This document shows positions 1 through 10,648 of a stretch of DNA of 64,000 nt, piece by piece (position 1 is the first letter of the stretch; each line of letters opens with the position of its first letter). Source of the DNA: Marthasterias glacialis (Eukaryota; Echinodermata; Asteroidea; Forcipulatida; Asteriidae); contig OU452228.1 in the NCBI GenBank assembly GCA_911728455.2, forward strand, positions 23,159,950 to 23,223,949, read 5' to 3'. The position numbers and the translations under genes are program-made. The notes beneath the pieces are model-generated. The model searched no databases. It saw only the letters and a list, made by a program, of their open reading frames with translations, and was not told the DNA's origin.

Positions 1-1345
1 CACTCTGCATCTTCTGATGATGTAAATTTCTCGTAGTGAGCATGCGGTGTTGGTATTTATGCATGTCTTTGCATTTGGTGGCCAGCATGGATCGTTTTTT
101 ATGCATGCAGGGAGTTGCTATGTCCTGCCTGTGACTGTTTTTTGTGAATGCAATAAAGAGTTTCTCGGGTAAATCAGAAAGCAGATGTGTGTTTTTGTGA
201 TGTGTTGTGTTCTTGTTTGAAGTATTTCCTTTTCTGTGTTGAGATTGTTTGAGAATAGTTGATCATTTTATGAGAATTTTAATTCCGATCATCCCACTCT
301 TCCCCCGGTTTACCAGATTTTAAAATCAACTCTTTAATTTCTTGTGTACAGGATGAAAGATCAACAGTAGTAAACAACGAATATCAGACGGGTTAAAAAA
401 AAAATTATTTACAAAAATGAATAAGTAGGTACATTTTGTCATTATTTATTTCACAATTTTATAGAGTGAAACGAGTGATAAAAAGGATAGCCGTTTGCAA
501 GTTGGGAAAAGGACATTTTTTATGGGTGTGATTTTTGAAGAAGGCGTTGGAGGGGGAGGAAGCCTGTTCCCCAAGTGCTCTCATCCAAGGACATGAAACT
601 GTCGGACGTTGCTCTGGGCTTTATTTTTGTTCAGTTCCTTTGCGATGCATTAATAACATCTGGAGAATTTTCCCAAGGCATTTCTTGCAGGAGGTACTTC
701 AGACGAGATGGATTATATTAATGGTTGACCCAAGAGAGACTCCGTGGTGAAACTGACGCTGAATTGAATACAGCTATGTTCAGTTGTAATATTTGTAAAA
801 AAAACTCGGGCGGCTTTTTCTTACTATCAAATTTACATCAAAGCATCTTGTTGAGTTTGCTCATAATTTATTTTATTTTTTTTTTTTGCAGGAATAACTT
901 AATTTTTTGTTTTATTTGTGTTTCTGTTCCCATTTTGTTATGTTTTTTTATTTTTGTCATTCTCATTGACATTCTCTTTGTTCAGTTGTCCATGTCCATC
1001 TTCCAATTTCATATCGAAAATCAAAATGGTCCAGAATTAATATTCAGGGCATTTAACATTTTGTTGTTTTGTTGAGAAGTGCAACTTTTATTTGTGTCTA
1101 TGTGTTTTTTTTCTTTGTTTTTTTTATAGTTTTGTGTTGTGCTATGATTTACAGTTTACACTCGCACAAATACAAACTTATGGCCGGGTAAAAACTCTTC
1201 ATATCCCAATTAACACATTATCGCAAAACCCGAAACTCAAAAGTTCTTTCCAAAAATGTTTGATGAAATGTTTTCCCTGGAAACCACACTGTGTCTGAAT
1301 GTCAGGATCTTTTTTGTTGTGTTCTTTGTCTCTTCTTGATAGTAG
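1..1345. other. Intron of the GRAF-type gene, no further feature
   Basis: AT-rich sequence with long T runs (around 870-1130). Open stretches at 535-750 and 725-1075 lack both splice borders in a matching phase and any recognisable domain. I see no exon here. Confidence 0.5.
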
Positions 1346-1465
1346 TGGAACCTCAGTACAGTTCCAGCAGCAGCCGAGAATCAATCAGCTCCCAGTCCTC
1401 CATATCAACTCACTCATCCAGCTCCTCTCCGCCCTCCAATAAGAAAGCAAACTCACTCTCTACAG
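1346..1465 (+). CDS. GRAF-type RhoGAP, Ser-rich linker exon (first exon seen)
   Basis: This internal exon encodes a serine-rich stretch starting near VEPQYSSSSSRES and ending in NSLST. The donor is a good GTAAGG at 1466. Two AG acceptors three bases apart (1341-1342 and 1344-1345) would both give the same frame, so the start could be 1343. The exon ends in phase 1, which matches the next exon at 3371. The Ser-rich composition fits the linker between the RhoGAP and SH3 domains of GRAF proteins, where human ARHGAP26 is also rich in Ser and Asn. Alone it would not be identifiable. The call rests on the unbroken exon chain to the SH3 domain at 18434-19661. GRAF proteins are BAR-PH-RhoGAP-SH3 proteins that act on RhoA/Cdc42 at membranes. 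The gene's 5' part lies outside the window. Confidence 0.7.
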
Positions 1466-1519
1466 GTAAGGGGTTGGTTAGAAATCAGTTTGGCTGCTCT
1501 GTTAACGAACCAGTTAGTA

Positions 1520-1679
1520 ATAGACCGTTCCGGCCTCTCAATCAAACCGTGCGCATTGACCAATTGGATCACGCCTTTTGGTCGTGTGACCTCAGTCAAA
1601 CTCGGTCAAACGTGCAGCGTAAACGTACTCAAACTAAGGTGTGTGGGCGGGGCTTTGTGCCAGAGCCGGAACGGTCTAT
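1520..1679. mobile_element. MITE-like element with ATAGACCGTTCCGG terminal inverted repeats
   Basis: A 160-bp element starts ATAGACCGTTCCGGC and ends in the reverse complement (GCCGGAACGGTCTAT). It contains no coding capacity. It lies in the GRAF-type intron just after the exon at 1346. Several other elements here share the terminal ATAGACC but have different interiors. Confidence 0.75.
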
Positions 1680-1917
1680 AGCAACAACGCCATCAAAATT
1701 GTAAGAGACACTTACTTGAACAGATGAATCTCAGATGTGACTGTTGGCTGAGCCTTCGTCCTAACAAATTCAAAGTTTAACTTCTCAATGATTGATAGTT
1801 GGAGCGTTATTTGTGTTCTCAATAGACCGATCTGTTAAGTTCCACCCCTTAATGCATTGACCTAATGAGCAATTGCAACCAAGTACACGTGCCCAAAAAT
1901 GTGACAGAAGTCTGACT

Positions 1918-2062
1918 TCAAGCAATAAACCACAAGGGAAACTGACTGTATAAATTTTTTGATCAATTTTGGAGTGGAAAAAAAAAAAATGACTGGATTG
2001 GGATTTAAGCCTGCGACCACCGACCTAATGTACCAACGCTCCACCAACTGAGCTATCCAGCC
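1918..2062 (-). mobile_element. tRNA-derived SINE, copy 1
   Basis: On the minus strand a tRNA-like head (2062 down to about 1991) has a good box A (TAGCTCAGTTGG) and a degraded box B (GGCTTAAATCC). The head is followed by a body shared with copy 2, including CAATAAACC and GGGAAACTGACT. The sequence on the other side (2063-2115, ATTTTGTCAATATCTTTGTT) is shared with the copy near 54378-54425, so the element is probably longer than the head and tail given. Confidence 0.75.
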
Positions 2063-2252
2063 TTAATGTAGGGGGTCACCCTATTTTGTCAATATCTTTG
2101 TTCGGGGAGTGCCGGTCAGAAGCCGTTCAACTGGTTACTGTCGTGTAGCTAGGGATCACACCCCATTATACGACACAACCATAGAATATAACCTGGGAAG
2201 CGGCAGCACGGGGATCTACCTTGAGGGTGATGCGACTTTTTATTTTTAAATA

Positions 2253-2398
2253 TCAAGCAATAAACCAGCAGGGAAACTGACTAGGTAAATTCTTAACTCA
2301 ATTTTGGGGTGAACAAAGAAAAATTTACTGGAGCAGGATTTGAACCTGCGACCACCGGTTTAGCGTACCGACGCTCTGCCAACTGAGCTATCGAGCCC
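2253..2398 (-). mobile_element. tRNA-derived SINE, copy 2
   Basis: The tRNA-like head runs from 2398 down to about 2326 with intact box A (TAGCTCAGTTGG) and box B (GGTTCAAATCC), so RNA polymerase III recognition is conceivable. The first and last seven bases of the head do not pair as an acceptor stem, so it is a SINE head rather than a tRNA gene. The body matches copy 1. The two copies sit about 190 bp apart in the same orientation. Confidence 0.78.
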
Positions 2399-3370
2399 AG
2401 AAGCCAGACTTGTAAGTTCCCTATACAAAATGTTCACATGTTCAGCTATTTGGATTGCTGCATTGTGTGTGGTGCGGGGCAGAACATGGAAGATGTGTCA
2501 GAGGTAGTACCCACATGGGCACCATTAGTAGACTGTTGCTATGGTAGGCTGGCTCAGTTGATCGGTCCATTGTTGAGCACCATTCAGAAGTGAAAGAATC
2601 CAATATGAAATTTTTTTTATTCAAAGATGACCTCCTCAGTTTGTCATTGTGTCAAGCGACATTTGTATCATTGTGTTTCGGAATCCAATTTAAGTCTTAA
2701 TTTTGAGAAATGCTGACATGGCTCTCTGTGGGGGAAGATTACACTTTCTGGGGATGTCAGTGTGTTGCTGCTTGGTGAGAGAGAAAGACACTCTGTCACA
2801 AAAATTTTCTGAAGGGGGATTCAGTAGCCTTGAAGATGTTCCCCTAAGAAAATATATGTCTTGAGTGAGACTGTTAACCTTTTTAAACAAACAGCTCTTG
2901 GGGGGCGGGGGAGGGGTTGAAGACCTTTTTCGAAAGGGCACATTGTTTAACATTGGAGAGGCTGTTGTTGTGAAGATAGTATTCATTTTAGTGATATGTT
3001 GACTGGCAAACTTTGTGCGTCCAGGGATGCTAGCACTTTATAAGAAGTTGGCTCTTAAGAAGTTGGCTGAAATAAATCCATTAGATAAAAACAAGTTGAC
3101 GAACCCCCGCAAAGATTTCCAAAGTTTCGCTCAAAACTATTTTTTGAGCTCAGAACGATTTCATTCATGGCATGCTGTAATTGGAAGATTTAGTCTCTCA
3201 ATCCTCGGGGGGGGGGGGGAAATGATCAATCATCGGGGGAAAAAAGGGAAGGAAAACAAACTTCCCTTCATGGTTTAAAAAAAAAAAGAAACATGGAACA
3301 GTTGTTTATATTGTAGTATACAGACATGAAATGTATGTCTGATGGCTCATTTGTTTTTGACCTCCCCCAG
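2399..3370. other. Intron, no feature seen
   Basis: Non-coding sequence of the GRAF-type gene with a short G run near 3209-3218. Small open frames here have no splice-compatible borders. Confidence 0.45.
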
Positions 3371-3469
3371 GACTAGATTCTTTACCAACTGGAACCCCTC
3401 CCTCCATCAGGAAAATTTACACTTTTTTCTTTGGGAACCGTCTGCAGGAAAGACAGCCTTCCCCCCTTG
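3371..3469 (+). CDS. GRAF-type RhoGAP, Pro/Ser linker exon
   Basis: This 99-nt exon follows a CT-rich tract ending CCCCCAG and has donor GTAAAC. It is phase 1 at both ends, so the frame from 1465 continues without a stop. The protein begins GLDSLPTGTPPSIRK, continues through an aromatic patch (YTFFFGNR) and ends RQPSPL. SLP and TPP patches resemble the proline-serine linker of GRAF proteins, though the aromatic patch does not match anything I recall there. The donor is weaker than the others in this gene. The exon could be skipped without shifting the frame, because 99 is a multiple of three. Confidence 0.6.
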
Positions 3470-4369
3470 GTAAACAAAAACAACCAACAAAAGGAATAAG
3501 TCCGAATGGAATGATGGATGAGCATGTTTGGTCTTTGATAATGTCATTTTCGTATTTTATTTTGGTTGTTAAATTTTAAGGTCTGAAATAAAAGTTCGAA
3601 AGAAATGGTTGTCAACAAAAGACCTATTAGGTGGTAGTGTACTACATACTGAACTGAATTTGACACGTAAGGCAGCCATGGCTCAAAATGCCTTTTCTCT
3701 GAATGTTAAAGTATATTTTAAAAGGTTATTCCCTTCTTCATTGACACACCTCTCAAACTTATACTTCATATTTATTCCTCAAATTTTTAGGTTTTTTATT
3801 TCCAAGGCTGTACGGTTATTTATAATATCACCCATTTTTTCTCCTTAAAAAAAATTAATTTCTTTTACAGCTGGTTTATTTGAAAGCTCTTGTGGCAAAT
3901 TTTAAGACAAAAAAGGCTAATTTGTTTTCTTGGTACTAAATTGCTGCATGTGTTTTAAAAAAAACTTGGCCCTGCAAAAATTAAAATAAATTTCTAGCAT
4001 GTGGCTTTCCCGCTCCGTGCATGAAATGGCAACAAATTGTCCACCATGTGACGTCGTCCATTAAAACCATTTCAACTGGCTCCCAGTCAAACCTGGTTCC
4101 ACGCTTACATTTTTTGCTTTTGAATATGCAGCACACAGAGTGGAAATCAAATTTTTTCTGCACATTTTCAAATTTCATACATGGAATTGGGGAAGCTCGG
4201 GGGAAGGGATAGGGGGGTTGTTTTATGAAAATACTTGTTTTGCACGGAGCGGTTTAGGTACAAGATTAACCGAAAGTTAAAAGGGCATCTGTTGCAAGTT
4301 CATCGGACAACACATTTAAATTGAGCCTTATTGATCACAGTGTGCATTGGTGACTTTTGAAATCATCTA
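3470..4369. other. Intron, no feature seen
   Basis: AT-rich intron sequence between the exon ending 3469 and a pyrimidine-rich block. No recognisable element or exon. Confidence 0.45.
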
Positions 4370-5330
4370 CTAACATTTGTCATCTCTTTTCTTTCATCCC
4401 ACCATTCTTTGCCCATCTGAACGGCCCGATTCCTTTCCTAATCAAACATGACCTCTACTCTCTCCTCACACATGAACTTTGACCTTGGGGGACCTTGACC
4501 CTCTGATCTTCACTTCTACATCATGAAACCGCTATTGTGTCTGTGTGTATCTGTCTGCATCTCATGTCGTTCTTGTGCTCTGTTTTGCTGTCCTTCACTG
4601 AACTTTCATCTGTCTGTTCATCTCAACTGTTGGTCGTTTTATTTGTTATGTCATTTTTCTCTACTTTGGGGGTTGTTTGTTTTATGTTTTCTTCACTGTT
4701 ATATGAATCTTTGTGTCTTACCGATGTACTATTGAATCCCAATCGTTCTTTTGTATTCACCTTATGTCTGTTTCTTTGTTTCTTCACTGCATCCCTCTCC
4801 TTCTTCATCTCAACACGTATCATCATTCTTTCTTCATATATCTCTTCTAACACTTCTTGGGTGTCATCTTCCATGTGCGTCAACTTTGTCATCTCTTCAC
4901 CTCTTGTTCACTCCCTCTACTAAAAAATGTCCTGCATCCAAACCTGCTCCTCACCCTAATCTTCTGCAAACTCCAATCTACCTCCCAATCCTCATTTTCA
5001 CCTTACTAATCCATTCACCTTTCCTCCTTGCTATGACCCCCACTTTGCCAACCCCTCCCCACCCATCTCACCAACCCCTCCCCACCCATCTTACCAACCC
5101 CTCCCCACCCATCTTACCAACCCCTCCCCACCCATCTCACCAACCCCTCCCCACCCATCACACCAACCCCTCTCACACCATGCTACCCATTTCTCCACTC
5201 CTTCACTATCAACTTCCCCTACTAATCATATCATCTCTTCCCTATTCCCACTCCCAATGACCCCCCCCCCCATCTCCCCCTTCCCTACCCCATCCACTCA
5301 CTCCTCCATTAATGCTGCTTTTGACATCAG
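4370..5330 (+). repeat. Pyrimidine-rich tract of about 900 bp
   Basis: The + strand is strongly C and T biased over most of this block, with few G residues between about 4900 and 5300. The bias yields long spurious open frames rich in Ser, Leu and Pro. It ends directly at the candidate 54-nt exon at 5331. The 23-bp minisatellite at 5048-5176 is part of it. Confidence 0.7.
5048..5176 (+). repeat. 23-bp minisatellite, about 5.6 copies
   Basis: The unit CCAACCCCTCCCCACCCATC plus three bases starts at 5048, 5071, 5094, 5117, 5140 and (partial) 5163, an exact 23-bp period. Variation is confined to a C/T at the unit end. The apparent Pro/Thr/His-rich open frame across it is a by-product. Confidence 0.9.
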
Positions 5331-5384
5331 TCTTCTGGAGGTCCATACAAATGCGGAAATACCCAAAGTACCACACATACCACG
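5331..5384 (+). CDS. Possible 54-nt cassette exon of the GRAF-type gene
   Basis: A 54-nt open segment lies between a plausible acceptor (TTTTGACATCAG, preceded by about 900 bases of pyrimidine-rich DNA) and a GTAAAA donor. The length preserves phase. In the phase-1 frame needed by the neighbours it reads VFWRSIQMRKYPKYHTYH. In another frame it reads like a Ser/Thr-rich linker (SSGGPYKCGNTQSTTHTT). The neighbouring exons join in frame without it, so at best it is alternative. It may not be an exon at all. Confidence 0.25.
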
Positions 5385-5859
5385 GTAAAAATGAAGACGA
5401 CGACACTGTGTGCCACACTAGTATGTCAAGGATTGTTTTGTCCATTTGCTTTTCTTTTTTTTACTTTTCCTTCCGTAATTTGTTTGGAAGATGTTGTTTA
5501 TAGTTTGCTAAGGGTTGGGTATTGTCTGCATTGGTAAATGCTGGTGTTTTTAGTTTTTTTTCATTGGGCTTTACTGTACCAGTTTAAATTGTCTTTTTGC
5601 ATGGCATGGCACTTTGTTTTTTGTTGTATCGGCTATTTTGTACTCTTGCTAGTAATTTTTCTTTAGTTTATTTTGACTTGAATAATCATGATTGCTAGAC
5701 ACCTACCAGATTAGAAAGGTACATTTTAAGCATGGTAAGAAAACCCAGAGAACGCCGAGTGAGTTAGCATCATGACACAGATGTGAGACAACTGTATGGA
5801 CACATGTATGGCAAAACAGTATCACGTGAAAAAACTTGAAAACATTAGGGCGCGTTGCC

Positions 5860-6692
5860 ATTTTGCCATACACACCTGTCACATTTTGACATACATGTGT
5901 GTCACATGATATTATTTTGCCATACATGTATGTCACATGATATCATTTTGACGTACATGTGTGTCACATGATATTTTGAAATTCATGCCTGTCACATATC
6001 ATTTTGACATACACGTTGTCACATGACATTATTTTGCCATACATGTATGTCACATATAATTTTGTCATACATGTGTGTCACATGATATCATTTTGACATA
6101 CATGTGTCACAAGATATAATTTTGCCATAGATGTATGTCACATGATATCATTTTGACGTAGATGTATGTCACATGATATAATATGGTCATACATGTGTGT
6201 CACATGATATCATTTTGACATACATGTGTCACAAGATATAATTTTGCCATAGATGTATGTCACATGATATCATTTTGACGTAGATGTATGTCACATGATA
6301 TAATATGGTCATACATGTGTGTCACATGATATCATTTTGACATACATGTGTCACGATATAAGTTTGGCATTGATGTATGTCACATGATATTTTGACATAT
6401 ATGTGTGTCACATGATTTCATTTTGCCATACATGTGTGTCACATGATATCATTTTGACATACATGTGTGTCACATGATTTCATTTTGACATACATGTGTC
6501 ACGATATAAGTTTGGCATTGATGTATGTCACATGATATCATTTTGACATATATGTGTGTCACATGATTTCATTTTGCCATACATGTGTGTCACATGATAT
6601 CATTTTGACAAACATGTGTGTCACATGATTTCATTTTGCCATACATGTATGTCGCATTAAATGAGTTTGACATACACGCGTGTCACACGGTG
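5860..6692. repeat. About 31-bp satellite with TACATGTGTGTCACATGATA core
   Basis: A diverged tandem array of units like TTTTGACATACATGTGTGTC followed by ACATGATATCA, around 26 copies. A higher-order repeat is visible: 6100-6230, 6232-6350 and following blocks repeat a set of four units almost unchanged. Many units contain TCACATGA. The array lies in the intron before the exon at 10541. Confidence 0.88.
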
Positions 6693-6959
6693 TCAGGAGG
6701 CAGATTGTACAGTAGTTGAGCTCGGCATTCTCTTGGTTTTATTTCCATGATATAAACTAATTAGTAATCAAGACGATAGCAGAGTAGTTGTCAAGCTCCC
6801 TGTACACAATATCAATCACCAATACTGATTCTAAGTGTACAGCAAAAGAACCAGACTATTTCCCCTTCTGTCATTCTCTATCAGTGCAAATAACAGAAAG
6901 TCACAATCAGGAATCCAAAAAGAACAACAGTAGCAAAGTTATCCTCGATTAAATTTAAC

Positions 6960-7515
6960 ATACCCAGATAGGAACCCAGATTGGAACCCAATTGGGTAGA
7001 ACGTTACTCTGATTGGAACACTTTTTTCAAATGAGCTTCAATATTTCCCATCAGGAAACCCTAGTGAACAATCATAGCAAAGTTATCCTAGTTTGGATAC
7101 AACATACCCCAATTGGAACTCTTTTCTACCAATCAGGATATCTGAAGTTCCTAATCAGGAATCCAGAACAATCATATCAAAGTTATCCTAGTTTGGATAT
7201 AACATACCCCGATCGGAACTCTATTCTACCAATGAGGATATCTGTAGTTCCTAATCAGGAATCTAGAACACTAATAGCAAAGTTATCTTAGTTTGGATAT
7301 AACATACCCCGATTGGAACTCTTTTCTACCAATCAGGATATCTGTAGTTCCTAATCGGGAATCCAGAACAATAATAGCAAAGTTATCCTAGTTTGGATAC
7401 AATATACCCCAATTGGGACTCTTTTCTACCAATGAGGATATCTGTAGTTCCCCAAAGAACAATCCATAGTAAAGTTATCCTAGTTTAGATATTAACATAC
7501 CCCTGTTGGGACCCT
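6960..7515. repeat. 100-bp tandem repeat with CCCAATTGGAA-type boxes
   Basis: The box AGCAAAGTTATCC or a close variant starts at 7076, 7176, 7276 and 7376, an exact 100-bp period. Diverged flanking units occur at about 6934 and 7468. Each unit also holds TTTGGATA, ACATACCCCGATTGGAACTC and two AATCAGGA boxes. An open frame at 7013-7291 is due to the array. Confidence 0.9.
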
Positions 7516-8714
7516 TAGCTGCCAATTGTATCAGTGGTCTCTGGCCCTGAATTCCATGGATGGCATCACTTTATTCCAGGGTTCAATTCTGATAGATTGT
7601 TAAAACAATGGAAACTAAAATAAGTCTACCTTCCAGTATTTGATTATGAAATTAACCCCAATAGGCACTTCACACGAAATTATAGCTAGGTTAAACTGTG
7701 ACCTGTTACTGCATGCATGTTGGTGTTGCTTTAATATATGTATCTAACATTGATGTTGCTCTGTATGGGTTCTGCTGCAATTGACTAATCTTGTATGTGA
7801 CATAGTCTGCAGAATGGTGGTGTACAGAATGATGTAGAGATGACCTGAATGATCTAATCACTCCTTGCACACAGTTATTCTCACCCATTGATACAAAGTA
7901 TTCTGTATAGTGCTACAGTCTCATTCATTAACAAGTCATTATTCAACTTAGTTCTAAACTAAAAAGAATAACATTCATTTTTATCTGTGATAATCAGAAA
8001 AATTAATTGTAATATTTTTCTTGTCTTTCAGTAGTTGGGCAAAAAAAAAGTTAAGACAAAGAAAATCAACACATCATTCCACAGGACACATTACCATTAT
8101 ATACTTTTTTTAAACCTTAAAATTTATTGTTGATAACTTGAAGATTTAAATTATTGTATTCTTAAAAAAAAACCAAAAAACAAAAACAAAAGAAAACAAA
8201 CAGTTGTACCATCCTGATAATGTGCAAAATCTTTGGAAGTGTCAAGTTTATCTAAAAACAAAACCAAACAAAAAAAAGTGACATGTGAAATAACTTATTC
8301 AAATAGCTCAAGGGACGTCTGGCAAAATATATTTCTTCTGAAAGTTTGTGTTAGTGCAAATTGTTGGGTCATTAATATGAAGCTGAAAGTATAATCAGAA
8401 GTATGAAGCATTGACATTTTGGGGGGAGATCACTGATATTGACAAGAAATTACATTACCATCGTCACAACCACAAATACTGCCCTCTGTAGCTTGTGCAA
8501 GGAAAGGATTATTTCTTTTCTGGTTGAGGTTTGCCTGTACCCGCATGGCATTAAAGACTAGCTCCGATCACTGACAATTGCCCTCTTGAAGCTAATCATA
8601 GTCGAATAAACATATTCCTCTTCACAATACAATCAGAAAAATAGGCCAGTTGCGATTTCAAAGAAGTATTCTTTGAGTATTTCCAACACTATTTAAGATA
8701 CATTAAATGGCTAA
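7516..8714. other. Intron, no feature seen
   Basis: AT-rich intron DNA with A-rich low-complexity stretches near 8165-8275. No exon or recognisable element. Confidence 0.45.
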
Positions 8715-8972
8715 AGACCTTTCTTTTGTTGACAAACACTGACCACAATTTTGAATGGGGGGCCTTGAGTATCACAAAATGTATAACTGGGTTGGCATAA
8801 TTTGCCCTTTTTTAATAGATAATTGAAACCTTTTTATATGAATAATATGTGTACTCTTTGTTTTGGGTAGCATGACTGATTTACCAGTGATGTTGGTAAT
8901 TTGGTAGAAGTTGTGTTTTTGCCAAGCAAGGCTGACAAAACGCGTGGCTGTGACATTGCAAAAGAAAGGTCT
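8715..8972. mobile_element. MITE with AGACCTTTCTTTTG terminal repeats
   Basis: A 258-bp element with a perfect 14-bp terminal inverted repeat (AGACCTTTCTTTTG at 8715, its complement ending 8972). The ends and the GTTGACAAACA sub-terminal box match the elements at 25493-25784 and 59854-60169, but the interior differs. Confidence 0.75.
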
Positions 8973-9184
8973 ACAACTGCCAAATGTTTAGCTCAACAAT
9001 TTACTAAGCTGACATTAAATAAGCAAGGTTTTCCTTGTGCTTAGGCATTGTGTATGGTTAGCAGTGAATATGTGCTAAGGTTGTAAATCTAGGTTCATAG
9101 TTGTTGAGTACAGTTTTGCAATTAGCAGCTCCTAATGAGGATTTCTAAAACTGCAGTCTTGATGACGAGAGCATAGCCCTTGCA

Positions 9185-9475
9185 CAGTGGGAGAGTTTTG
9201 GGACCTCTAGGTGGCAGCAGACCTGGTAAGGTGCACGTGCTGAGATTAGAGAGGTTTCACGTGACGTCACCCGAGACCTTTTTCTAATGCTGCGTGCATA
9301 ATCAGACGCTGGAAATCATTCAGCAGACGAGGCGTCAGCTATTGAGTTTGTACATGGCTGGACCCAACATGGCGGCGAAATGAACTTTTCCTCGGGGTCA
9401 CGCAAGCTCTCTATTATTTCAACGACAAGAAAATCACCTGTTGGTGTCTGCTGCTACTTCGCTTTTCCAAAATCC
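9185..9475. mobile_element. Nested inverted-repeat element
   Basis: Outer imperfect arms: TTTTGGGACCTCTAGGTGGC continuing into AGCAGACC on the left, and a complementary GTCTGCTGCTACTTCGCTTT continuing into TCCAAAA on the right. Inside is a second element (about 9248-9412) with AGAGAGG/CTCTCT ends that recurs, reversed, at 15371-15534. Confidence 0.6.
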
Positions 9476-10145
9476 ACCATTGATAAGTTGTGTCTTGCAT
9501 TTGTAAAAAAAAGTTGTCCACTGCAGTTAAGCTCATCAGCCTTGTTAGTTTTATTGTAAAAAATATCTAAGTCAAAAAGTTTACATTACATTTGCATGGC
9601 CCGATTTTCGCCGAAAGAATTATTATTTTCTTCAAATTTGGTTTCTATGAACGAATTTGGACAGATGATGCTGTTTAAAAATGAAAAACATACAAAATCG
9701 TTCACATATGTCAAGGACAATGCATGAAATACATGTAAAATGCAAAATTGTTTGAACATGGCTAATGGACTTGACAATAATTCATTTTAAGTTTTTAATT
9801 AACTGCCACTTATCATTGGCATATTTTTGTGTGCAATACCTTAAATAAAGGTTATGAACTTCTTGAATCTATAAAACTAGCTATTTAAAATTTAAATGAA
9901 ATTTTTGGGGTCAAATTTGGCAAAAAATCGGACCTAGCATCTAACATTTTAAGAAGGCACTTCTCAGAAAAATCATCTTGTGAACATTGTATTTGTTAGT
10001 TTTGATTGTGAATTTCATATAAATATATTTTATGATGGAATTCATGTTTTTGTTATACTCCATATTCAACATCTTTTGATTTTTTTTATTTTATTCATCT
10101 AACATGAATATAAATATAGATAGTGATGTTTTTGTATTGCACTTT
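9476..10145. other. Intron, no feature seen
   Basis: Strongly AT-rich intron DNA. No repeats or exons recognised. Confidence 0.45.
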
Positions 10146-10435
10146 GAGCACCTTCCAAACATTTTGAATAGTTCCTTAAGGATCAGTTCCAAGGATTTGA
10201 TTTGAGGACCTTTCAGGGACCTTTTCCAAGGAGTAGTTCCACGGATCTAAGGATCGATTCCAAGCTTCACTTCCAAAGAACGTTTTCAAGGATCTGTTGC
10301 ATGGAATATTTCCATGGATCAGTTCCAAGGACTGGTTCTAAGAATCACTTCCTAGGAAAATGTCCATGGATCGGTTCCAAGAATTGGTTGTAATGATCAC
10401 TACTATGGAATGTTTTCGTGAATCAGTTTGCAAAG
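10146..10435. repeat. Degenerate GGATCAGTTCCAAGGA repeat
   Basis: Diverged direct repeats of a roughly 25-30 bp unit built on TTCCAAGGATC and TCCATGGATCAGTTCC. The period is irregular, so this is an old array. The open frames across it are not coding. Confidence 0.65.
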
Positions 10436-10540
10436 TTTGGTTTACAAAGATCTACAAATCACAAAGTTGTGGACAGCATGCCAACCTTCTTCTTAATATC
10501 CTCTCCTTTCCCTTCTCTCGTAACGATTATTATTCATCAG

Positions 10541-10648
10541 GTAAAACACCACCGCTATGTTTACCAGGAGGTCTAGAGGATACTAGACAATTATCGGTTA
10601 TGCCTCTATCATCGAGGCCACCTCATGACTTAGCTCAGCCTCTTAAAG
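10541..10648 (+). CDS. GRAF-type RhoGAP, linker exon
   Basis: This 108-nt exon is preceded by a strong pyrimidine tract (TCCTTTCCCTTCTC) and CAG, with donor GTAACT. It is phase 1 at both ends. The product starts GKTPPLCLPGGLEDTRQ, continues through VMPLSSRPPHD and ends AQPLK. The proline-rich, low-complexity character fits the GRAF linker. It joins in frame to 3469 on the left and 12518 on the right, with a clean phase match. The intron to its left holds most of the tandem arrays of this gene. Confidence 0.72.

Noticed and set aside
535..750. Upstream exon of the GRAF-type gene
   Set aside because: No donor in the needed phase and no resemblance to the RhoGAP end or linker.
1991..2062. tRNA gene on the minus strand
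   Set aside because: The head has a degraded box B and is attached to a repeated tail; it is a SINE copy.
2326..2398. tRNA gene on the minus strand
   Set aside because: Boxes A and B are good, but the acceptor ends do not pair and the same head-body unit recurs at 1918 and 54286.
4751..5260. Pro/Thr/His-rich protein of about 169 residues
   Set aside because: Produced by the pyrimidine tract and the 23-bp minisatellite; no splice or start support.
5860..7515. CRISPR-like repeat-spacer array
   Set aside because: Units are contiguous tandem repeats with no unique spacers, and the window is eukaryotic.
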